Origin: JAEYZS01 sp031374125
Lineage (GTDB): Bacteria > Bdellovibrionota > Bdellovibrionia > Bdellovibrionales > JAEYZS01
NCBI GenBank assembly: GCA_031374125.1
Contig: JANMFM010000308.1
Coordinates: forward strand, 1 to 12,033
Direction: 5' to 3'
Length of the DNA stretch: 12,033 nucleotides
The stretch's first letter is position 1. Each line of letters starts with the position of its first letter. The notes beneath the pieces are model-generated. The model was not told the DNA's origin and ran no database searches. It saw nothing but the letters and a program-made list of their open reading frames with translations. This document shows positions 7,482-12,033 of this stretch, in pieces. Both the position numbers and the translations under genes were made by a program.

Positions 7482-8213
7482 ATGCCAAAGACCATAGAAA
7501 TCTTGGATAGCGTCCAAAAAGACATCAATAGAGAAATAGAACGAGGCTCGGTGACTCGCGCTGTTTTTGATCTAGATTCAACACTCTTCAATGTGGCTCC
7601 TAGATTTTCAAAAATCATTCAGGAATTTTGCTCTGACAATACTATGCGCGCAAAATATGCGAAGGCCATCGATGTTCTTTCGCAAGTTCAAGTCACTCAT
7701 CATCCTTATTATCTTAAGCAATTTATGGCAGATATTGGACTGGATAAAGAAACTCAAGAGTTCTATAAAGAAATTTTTGAATACTGGAAGAGCAGATTCT
7801 TTCATGACAACTATGTGATCTTTGATGAGCCTGAAATCGGAGCAGTAGAGTTTGTACAAGCTCTCTATGACCGCGGAGTGCACATTGTGTATCTGACTGG
7901 CCGTGATGAACCGCGCATGAAAACTGGAACCATTGAAAGCTTAAAGAAATGGGATTTCCCAGTGGATAAAGACCGCGCAGAACTTGTCCTTAAGCCCTAC
8001 AAAGAATTGGATGATGCTGAATTTAAACGTGATCACTTCAATATCTTCCCACCTGATGAAAAAATTTGGTTTTTTGAGAATGAACCCGTAAATATTCACC
8101 TGGTTCTTAAAGATTGCCCCAACGTAAAGATCATTTACTTTGACTCTGTACACTCGGGTAAAGCACCTGCACCTGAGGGACTTCCCACAATTACTCACTT
8201 TAGATTAAAGTAA
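7482..8213 (+). CDS. HAD-superfamily hydrolase, cytoplasmic
   Basis: The protein has 243 residues from ATG 7482, with a TTG two codons upstream as alternative. No good SD precedes either. HAD motif I is FDLDST (nucleophile Asp30, acid/base Asp32), motif II is YLTGRDE (Thr139), and a motif III Lys may be Lys171 (LVLKPY). The acidic motif IV is probably FFENEP (Glu199/Glu201) in place of the usual DD pair. About 100 residues of mostly helical sequence between motifs I and II suggest a C1-type cap. The family is mainly phosphatases acting on small phosphorylated metabolites; the substrate here is unknown. There is no signal peptide, unlike the preceding EEP hydrolase, so the two work in different compartments even if co-transcribed. 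The stop TAA is embedded in an SD-like TAAGGAGGT sequence. Confidence 0.82.
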   Translation: MPKTIEILDSVQKDINREIERGSVTRAVFDLDSTLFNVAPRFSKIIQEFCSDNTMRAKYAKAIDVLSQVQVTHHPYYLKQFMADIGLDKETQEFYKEIFEYWKSRFFHDNYVIFDEPEIGAVEFVQALYDRGVHIVYLTGRDEPRMKTGTIESLKKWDFPVDKDRAELVLKPYKELDDAEFKRDHFNIFPPDEKIWFFENEPVNIHLVLKDCPNVKIIYFDSVHSGKAPAPEGLPTITHFRLK

Positions 8214-8232
8214 GGAGGTTAAAGTAAGGAAA
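8205..8232 (+). repeat. two-copy 14-bp tandem repeat across the end of the HAD gene
   Basis: TTAAAGTAAGG occurs at 8205-8215 and again at 8219-8229, a period of 14 bp. The first copy encodes the last codons and the TAA stop. It contains a perfect nine-base match to the SD consensus (TAAGGAGGT, 8211-8219), but no start codon lies within SD range. A weaker third unit (ATTAAAATAAAA) may follow. No rho-independent hairpin separates this gene from the convergent kinase gene 31 nt away. Confidence 0.6.
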
Positions 8233-8244
8233 ATTAAAATAAAA

Positions 8245-9396
8245 TTATTTTTTCTCTAAATTAGGCTGAACAGAATCTTTGCCAGGAACAGATTTTTTTT
8301 GACTCAACCCCGGAATATACTTGAGAGGAATATCAATTACAAATGTACAGCCCACTCCCGGTTTGTTCACCACAGTTATCTTTCCTTGGCTTAAATGTAT
8401 CGCACGTTGGGTGATTGAGAGTCCTAATCCCAAACCACTTTGATCCTCATTCTCTTGAACGAAGGGCTTAAACAATGAGCTGATTTTATCTACTTCCAAC
8501 CCTCCGCACTTATCTTCCACTTCGATAAAAACACGATCTTCTTTCGCTTCTCCTCGCAGTACAATTTTTGCGCCAGTAACTGAATACTTGATCGCATTTT
8601 GTAGAAGATTTGCAATAGCAGATAAAATAAATTGTCTATCTGCCTCTATTTCAAGAGCCCAATCCACCGCTGTAATTAAAGTCTGCTTCCTCTTATCTGC
8701 ATCCACCTGGGCTGTGATTACAATTTGTTCAAACAACTCCGCTAAACGAAATTTTTCGACAAATGCATCCGCATCTGCGCGCATACTTACGTCTGAAAGT
8801 GAGCGATCAATTAAATTTCTCATGCGTATCAAATTGGCTTCGAGCACATTTGCGGTACTTCCTCCAACACCTACGACTCCGGCCTTAATCAATTCGTGTG
8901 CAACTGATACACTTGAAAGTGCATTACGCAATTCATGTGCTAGGAATCCTAAATGTAGAATTTCTCTTTTCTCACTCGCTTCATCACTTTGAAATTGAAA
9001 TTCAGAAACTGCCGATGCAATTGCAACATCAAGACACCCATTTAGAGTATTGAATTCGCTAGAAGAAATTTGGCATTTGTTAGTCGTAGCAAGTTCTGTA
9101 ATCGCCTGGCACATGGCTCCGTATGCATGAACGACGTGAGATAGTGAAAAACCCAAACGCAAATATTCTTTTACAAGAGACGCCGCAGCTGAAAGCATAT
9201 CTTCTGGAGGACGGGCACCCAGCTTTTCATTTAACACTTTTATGAGTTGTTCATAAAAAAGTGGAAGGCCTAATCTTAATTGCGCAGATCCTTCTCGAGT
9301 TCCCGCAAGTACTTTTGTTTTTTCCTCTGTGAGAAATAAAATTTCATGTCGATTTTTTTCTAAAAATTCATGTAATATTTGCAGGCGACCCTCCAA
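8245..9396 (-). CDS. soluble two-component sensor histidine kinase
   Basis: The protein has 383 residues with no membrane segment. Residues 1-140 are a helical sensory region resembling the N-terminal domain seen before HisKA in RsbRD-type proteins (LRLGFSLSHVVHAYGAM, 79-95). HisKA has the H-box LAHELRNAL with phospho-acceptor His154. The HATPase_c domain has the N-box LLQNAIKYS (Asn267), G1 EDKCGG (Asp295), F-box FKPF (309-312) and G2 GLGLGLSI (321-328). The tail (360-383) is Lys-rich and low in complexity. The start is uncertain: TTG 9396 has no SD and the next in-frame option is CTG 9384, preceded by GGAGGG with 4 nt spacing. No in-frame ATG occurs before residue 67, and an in-frame stop lies at 9415-9417. 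It is divergent from a receiver gene that is the likely partner. Confidence 0.88.
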   Translation of the reverse strand: MEGRLQILHEFLEKNRHEILFLTEEKTKVLAGTREGSAQLRLGLPLFYEQLIKVLNEKLGARPPEDMLSAAASLVKEYLRLGFSLSHVVHAYGAMCQAITELATTNKCQISSSEFNTLNGCLDVAIASAVSEFQFQSDEASEKREILHLGFLAHELRNALSSVSVAHELIKAGVVGVGGSTANVLEANLIRMRNLIDRSLSDVSMRADADAFVEKFRLAELFEQIVITAQVDADKRKQTLITAVDWALEIEADRQFILSAIANLLQNAIKYSVTGAKIVLRGEAKEDRVFIEVEDKCGGLEVDKISSLFKPFVQENEDQSGLGLGLSITQRAIHLSQGKITVVNKPGVGCTFVIDIPLKYIPGLSQKKSVPGKDSVQPNLEKK

Positions 9397-9402
9397 AGTG
9401 TC

Positions 9403-9423
9403 GATAAATTTGATTTATTTATC
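9403..9423. promoter_or_regulatory. perfect 7-bp inverted repeat between the kinase and regulator genes, candidate operator
   Basis: GATAAAT (9403-9409) and ATTTATC (9417-9423) are exact reverse complements separated by TTGATTT. The dyad starts 6 bp upstream of the kinase start, inside the 70-bp gap that must hold both divergent promoters, and is followed on the plus strand by seven Ts. It could be a dimeric regulator site. The short AT-only stem could also form by chance or act as a weak terminator for a plus-strand transcript. The neighbouring regulator has no DNA-binding domain, so it would not be the binder itself. Confidence 0.4.
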
Positions 9424-9466
9424 TTTTTTTCAATGAGAACATAAACACCCCTTTTATTTTGAGCGC

Positions 9467-9859
9467 ATGGTACTGTGTTCTCAAATGAACGAAACTCGCG
9501 CAAAACACATTCTAATAGTTGATGATTCTACAGACAGTCGTTTACTGCTTAAGACTCTTCTTGAGTCGCGAGGCTATACCACAGACAGTACCTCTAATGG
9601 TGAAGAAGCCCTAGCGTTATTAAATTCACATTTAAAATTACCCCAGGCGATCCTGCTCGATATGAGAATGCCGGTGATGGATGGGATGGCTTTTCGGGTA
9701 CAGCAGAAAATTACACCACGAATAAAAAATATACCTGTGGTGATTATGGGCGGCGATAATAACGAAAAAATGCGATCTAGTACTTCATACGTATTACAAA
9801 AACCTCTAAACATATCCTCTCTAATGGCAGCCATAGAGAGGACTGCCCTGATTTTATAA
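9467..9859 (+). CDS. single-domain response regulator (receiver only)
   Basis: The protein has 130 residues and is entirely one CheY-like receiver domain with no output domain. The acidic pair is Asp19-Asp20 (LIVDD), the phosphorylation site is Asp65 (LLDMRMP), and the conserved Lys is Lys112 (QKP). The switch Ser/Thr after strand 4 is replaced: IPVVIMGG places Gly95 where CheY has Thr87. A receiver with acidic residues and Lys but no switch hydroxyl can usually be phosphorylated, yet may signal differently. Neither ATG 9467 nor the in-frame ATG 9485 has a clear SD (only GAG close to the first). It is divergent from the soluble histidine kinase, its probable phosphodonor. With no DNA-binding output it must act by protein contact or in a phosphorelay. 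Its stop overlaps that of the convergent gene by 6 bp. Confidence 0.88.
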   Translation: MVLCSQMNETRAKHILIVDDSTDSRLLLKTLLESRGYTTDSTSNGEEALALLNSHLKLPQAILLDMRMPVMDGMAFRVQQKITPRIKNIPVVIMGGDNNEKMRSSTSYVLQKPLNISSLMAAIERTALIL

Positions 9860-10297
9860 TCCTGCGTTTCTAGAACTTCCAGAAGTTATATCGCACTTTG
9901 GGTTATGGTATTGAGCTTTTACGATCATCTCATCCATTGATGTCTCAAGCTTTTTCAAACTGGATTTAAGAATCGGAAGAGCTGTTGTTCTCGCCATTCT
10001 TCCTTCTTCTATTTCAGTCAATAAACCTCGAGCATGCACAACCGTTGTCTCCGGCATGGGAATCAAAGTTTTTTCTGAGAGAACCTTCATTTTGTCTAAC
10101 ACGATCTTAAGAGAATCTTTGCTCGTGGCAAAGCGCTCTCCGACATTGATATTGTCATAATCCAAAATAAATTTTTGGAAACCTTTTTTCCACTCACGGT
10201 ATTCAGTTGCTATGCTTTCTTTTGATGAACAAGATGTTGCAGAACCGTGAGCCTCGAATACGAACAGTACCATTAATGCAGTAAGAAGAGTTCTCAT
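9854..10297 (-). CDS. small exported protein of unknown function
   Basis: The protein has 147 residues with a signal peptide (Arg2, hydrophobic 4-14, likely cut near HGSA-T at 20/21), so it is periplasmic or secreted. The mature part is highly charged and predicted helical, with a Lys-rich segment at 84-90 and 110-128. It has two Cys, 23 near the new N-terminus and 135 near the C-terminus, which could form a disulfide. AGGTGA with short spacing gives a strong SD and fixes the start. I do not recognise a family. The gene converges on the receiver gene: both stop codons lie in one TTATAA hexamer. The Nudix gene, also on the minus strand, lies 132 bp upstream. It is probably transcribed alone from its own promoter. 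Confidence 0.8.
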   Translation of the reverse strand: MRTLLTALMVLFVFEAHGSATSCSSKESIATEYREWKKGFQKFILDYDNINVGERFATSKDSLKIVLDKMKVLSEKTLIPMPETTVVHARGLLTEIEEGRMARTTALPILKSSLKKLETSMDEMIVKAQYHNPKCDITSGSSRNAGL

Positions 10298-10319
10298 AAA
10301 TCACCTCTCTTATATACTT

Positions 10320-10347
10320 ATATTAGTGCAATATGCGTTCTCGTCAG
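10320..10347 (-). promoter_or_regulatory. weak candidate promoter for the small exported protein gene
   Basis: On the minus strand, TAATAT (10325-10320) is preceded after 16 bp by CTGACG (10347-10342). Each matches four of six consensus positions. A transcript would start about 15-20 nt before the ATG, leaving room for the SD. A short palindrome GTGAA-gt-TTCAC lies just upstream at 10358-10369. Confidence 0.25.
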
Positions 10348-10413
10348 AAGCAAATGAGTGAAGTTTCACCTATAGAATTTCAATTTTTTTGTCGAAATGA
10401 TTAATCCATTTAC

Positions 10414-10431
10414 AGAAATTATGAAATTTCT
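10414..10431 (-). terminator. weak AT-rich hairpin at the end of the Nudix gene
   Basis: On the minus strand, AGAAATT and AATTTCT form a 7-bp stem with a 4-nt loop, overlapping the TAG stop of the Nudix gene. The stem has a single G:C pair and no clear T-tract follows, so it is at best a poor terminator or an mRNA 3'-end structure. Confidence 0.2.
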
Positions 10432-10984
10432 AGAAGCCCAATTTCTTCTGAGCTAGTAGAAAAGAGCCTAATATAATAGAATGATTTATCTTGCCTGTTT
10501 CAATTAGGTTTCTTAATTCTGAAAAAGTGACTTCAAAAGTTTCAATGTCTTCATAAGGGTCTAATTCTTGTTCTTTTGTTTTTACCGCATCCCAAGCGAT
10601 GAAGGTGTGCATCTTATTGGATAAAAGCGCGGGATTAGGATACTGAAACCCAACAAACTCCAAGTTACCCGAAGTGTAACCTGTCTCCTCTTCCATTTCT
10701 CTTCTCGCTGCTTTTTCCACAGGTTCGCTTTCTTTGGGATGAGTTGAGCCGCCAGGAATTTCAATCGTGATCTGCTCCACAGAGTGCCTGTATTGATTGA
10801 TGAGTACAATCTTCTTGTCTTTTGTTACGGGAATCACATTCACCCAATCGGCAAATTCAATGGTGTAGTAACCAGGCATGATTCTTCCATCTGGAAGTTC
10901 ACATTTGTCTTTACGCATACGAAAGTATCCATACTTTGCTAATTCTTCAGATTCTAATGTTTTCCAAGGTTTAATCTTACTCAT
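10430..10984 (-). CDS. Nudix hydrolase, ADP-ribose pyrophosphatase-like
   Basis: This 184-residue cytoplasmic protein has the size usual for ADP-ribose/nucleoside-diphosphate-sugar pyrophosphatases. An N-terminal strand region (20-60) leads to INQYRHSVEQITIEIPGG (62-79) and then the Nudix box, ending in REMEEETGY (95-103) with metal-binding Glu96, Glu99 and Glu100. PNPALLSNKMHTFIA (117-131) is the typical following loop of the ADPRase group. These enzymes hydrolyse X-diphosphate-Y nucleotides with Mg2+, often for housecleaning. Odd point: between the first Gly and the Glu of the box there are two more residues than in GX5EX7REUXEEXGU. AGGGGG lies 5 nt before the ATG, a strong SD. The gene stands alone, with 132 bp to the next minus-strand gene and about 300 bp to the divergent transposase-like gene. 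The substrate is not determined. Confidence 0.87.
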   Translation of the reverse strand: MSKIKPWKTLESEELAKYGYFRMRKDKCELPDGRIMPGYYTIEFADWVNVIPVTKDKKIVLINQYRHSVEQITIEIPGGSTHPKESEPVEKAARREMEEETGYTSGNLEFVGFQYPNPALLSNKMHTFIAWDAVKTKEQELDPYEDIETFEVTFSELRNLIETGKINHSIILGSFLLAQKKLGF

Positions 10985-11161
10985 GGAGCCCCCTAAAGGT
11001 CAGCGTAGAGAGTTACATGTTCAATAGCAATTAGTTTTTGGATTCTGAGTTTTATTGGGTTACGGATAAATTAAGGCGCGGCCTTTTTCTCTATAAGAGA
11101 TATACGCTTTTGAATATACGTTTCTCAATAAGCTTGTTTTTGCAATTTACTGCTGTGAGAG

Positions 11162-11219
11162 GTAGATCGGAAGTGTGTCCGTCCTGAGAGGGCCTACTTC
11201 TGGCCTTCGTGGCCAGAAG
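11162..11219 (+). repeat. REP-like hairpin cluster upstream of the RAYT-like gene
   Basis: A GC-rich patch in AT-rich DNA contains three potential hairpins. CGGA (11168-11171) pairs with TCCG (11178-11181). GTCC (11181-11184) pairs with GGGC (11190-11193) with one wobble. CTTCTGGCC (11197-11205) pairs perfectly with GGCCAGAAG (11211-11219) around a 5-nt loop. The first two are bracketed by GTAG (11162-11165) and CTAC (11194-11197). In enterobacteria a GTAG tetranucleotide precedes REP hairpins and guides TnpREP. The resemblance is suggestive only: stems one and two are short and copy number in the genome is unknown. It could equally be a 5' leader structure or attenuator. Confidence 0.45.
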
Positions 11220-11248
11220 CTCTAATAGTTTATGTTGTATGTTTGTAT

Positions 11249-11254
11249 TATAAT
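11249..11254 (+). promoter_or_regulatory. candidate -10 box for the RAYT-like gene
   Basis: A perfect TATAAT lies 54 bp before the preferred ATG. No good -35 hexamer is found 16-18 bp upstream (TAGTTT at 17 bp), so strength is doubtful. Transcription from here would start near 11261, downstream of the hairpin cluster. Confidence 0.35.
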
Positions 11255-11302
11255 GCGCTCTGTAATTCATTCTGATTTTTTATAATGATCTTGAAGAGTT
11301 GC

Positions 11303-11878
11303 ATGAATTTTATTATATTGCCCCTTGTGAGATCAAAACAAACTGATTTTCTTAAAAATCTCAACCAAACTAAAGTGAAATCCTATGGTGGTGCCACCAA
11401 AGGAAAGCGTAAAATTGCTCGTCCTATTTCCACTAAGAAATGGATGCACCTAACCCTTAAATCTCATAAAGCCAAAGGCTCTCTAAGCTTTCTTCATGCT
11501 AATAATTTTTTTAAAGTGAAATTCATTATTAAAAAACAAGCCTTAAAGCATGGCGTGGAAGTTACTGATTACGTGAATATGGGGAATCATTTGCATTTGA
11601 AGGTAAAGCCACATTCGAGACAAGGTTTTCAGAACTTTTTAAAATCCACCACCGCCATGATCGCCAGATCTGTAACAGGTGCCAATAGGAATAAAGGCTT
11701 TGGAAGATTCTGGGATGACTTGGCTTTCACTAGAGTGATTCAATCAAGCTATGAATTATTTCAACTAAAAGGTTACTTTAAAGCCAATAGAATTCAATCC
11801 AAGAAAGGATATGAAGCTCGTACGAAATACCTTGATGCCTTTAATAGCTATCTTAAGACTTTAAAACTTCAGACTTAA
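11303..11878 (+). CDS. REP-associated tyrosine transposase-like protein (Y1/HUH nuclease)
   Basis: The protein has 191 residues from ATG 11303, which has GAAGAG 4 nt upstream. ATG 11285 (six codons longer) and GTG 11327 are in-frame alternatives without an SD. A basic N-terminal segment (GGATKGKRKIARP) precedes a Y1 transposase domain. The HUH motif is GNHLHLKV (His96, His98), which holds the catalytic metal. FGRFWDDLAFTRVI (133-146) resembles the GxFW.xxxxxRxI block of the family. Tyr158 in GYFKAN fits the YxxxN motif that carries the nucleophile in RAYT proteins. All catalytic positions therefore look intact and the length is normal for RAYTs. Such proteins nick single-stranded hairpin DNA and are usually single-copy and domesticated. 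No terminal inverted repeats or target duplication are seen. A hairpin cluster lies about 85 bp upstream. Confidence 0.8.
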   Translation: MNFIILPLVRSKQTDFLKNLNQTKVKSYGGATKGKRKIARPISTKKWMHLTLKSHKAKGSLSFLHANNFFKVKFIIKKQALKHGVEVTDYVNMGNHLHLKVKPHSRQGFQNFLKSTTAMIARSVTGANRNKGFGRFWDDLAFTRVIQSSYELFQLKGYFKANRIQSKKGYEARTKYLDAFNSYLKTLKLQT

Positions 11879-11973
11879 GTTTTATCGATACAACTGGTAG
11901 CTTTTTACTCCCTTTGCAAAAATGTTGTGAGAATTCTTCCAAATGTCTTAAATCTCACCTCCTATATTACAGA

Positions 11974-12033
11974 ATGATGCAAAAACTCATTTTCCTTCTG
12001 ATTTTCTCCATTTTGACAAAAATTGTTCGACAC
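11974..12033 (+). CDS. start of a probable exported protein (cut by the window edge)
   Basis: ATG-ATG at 11974 opens a 20-codon frame that is still open at the last base. The sequence begins Met-Met-Gln-Lys and continues with a hydrophobic run (LIFLLIFSIL), as in a signal peptide or membrane anchor. No clear SD precedes it, and TATATT at 11963 is too close to serve as a -10 for this start. Nothing can be said on function. It lies 95 bp after the transposase-like gene. Confidence 0.4.
   Translation, partial: MMQKLIFLLIFSILTKIVRH

Larger units (their letters stand above)
10985..11302. other. intergenic region between the Nudix and RAYT-like genes, with repeats and hairpins
   Basis: Apart from entries listed separately, two structures are visible. 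AAGGC and GCCTT form a 5-bp stem with loop GCG at 11073-11085, followed by T's to 11088, a weak plus-strand terminator shape with no visible plus-strand gene to end. ATATACG occurs at 11100-11106 and 11114-11120, a 14-bp direct repeat flanked by GAGA and TCTC. The minus-strand promoter of the Nudix gene should lie here but I could not pick it. Confidence 0.4.

Noticed and set aside
11163..11173. AGATCGGAAG resembles the start of an Illumina adapter
   Set aside because: The match ends after about 10 bases and the flanks continue as normal genomic sequence, so contamination is not supported.
11640..11700. Apparent loss of the transposase catalytic Tyr, because the helix after the HUH motif has none
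   Set aside because: In RAYT and IS200-type proteins the nucleophile lies further on in a YxxxN/Q motif, which is present here as YFKAN.
11852..11885. CTTAAG inverted repeat followed by TTTT at the end of the RAYT-like gene as a terminator
   Set aside because: The 6-bp AT-rich stem with a long loop is too weak to call.
11956..11963. Perfect SD-like AGGAGGTG on the minus strand
   Set aside because: No start codon at proper spacing opens a frame longer than about 17 codons; it may be chance or belong to a sequence outside view.

Overview
The window looks like chromosomal DNA from a Bdellovibrio-like predatory bacterium (Bdellovibrionota), or a relative with a Myxococcus-type gliding machine. 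The basis is gene content: an FHA/TonB-tail protein, two TPR envelope proteins in gltD-gltE order, a GYF_2-PilZ protein, a soluble histidine kinase and a REP-transposase-like protein of a type I associate with Bdellovibrio-group genomes. The DNA is moderately AT-rich, genes are tightly packed, and strong Shine-Dalgarno (SD) sites precede many of them. The species assignment is inference.

Positions 1-6253 (minus strand) form one apparent operon, read right to left: GYF_2-PilZ protein, a 1017-residue exported TPR protein (GltD-like), a TPR lipoprotein (GltE-like), a 76-residue exported protein in the place of gltF, and an FHA-transmembrane-TonB-tail protein (GltG/PglI-like) that runs off the left edge. 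Gaps between genes are 2, 34, 36 and 58 nt. Gene order and domain content match the gltD-E-F-G block of the Myxococcus xanthus gliding complex. The PilZ gene at the head suggests that cyclic-di-GMP control is built into the operon.

Positions 6254-6639 are a divergent intergenic region. It is followed on the plus strand by an exported endonuclease/exonuclease/phosphatase-fold hydrolase and a cytoplasmic HAD hydrolase. Past a short tandem repeat lies a convergent soluble histidine kinase. A single-receiver response regulator is divergent from the kinase across a 70-bp gap that carries a perfect AT-rich dyad. The regulator's stop codon overlaps that of a convergent exported protein of unknown function. 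A Nudix hydrolase of the ADP-ribose pyrophosphatase type follows on the minus strand.

The right end (10985-12033) holds an accessory-looking unit: an intergenic stretch with GC-rich hairpins, including a GTAG/CTAC-bracketed arrangement and a perfect 9-bp stem, then a Y1/HUH (RAYT-like) transposase with an intact HUH motif and candidate catalytic Tyr. The last 60 bases begin another probable exported protein. I see no tRNA, rRNA, CRISPR array or complete insertion sequence.

The two most interesting points are the coupling of a PilZ gene to a Glt gliding operon and the RAYT-like gene with its candidate hairpin substrate just upstream.
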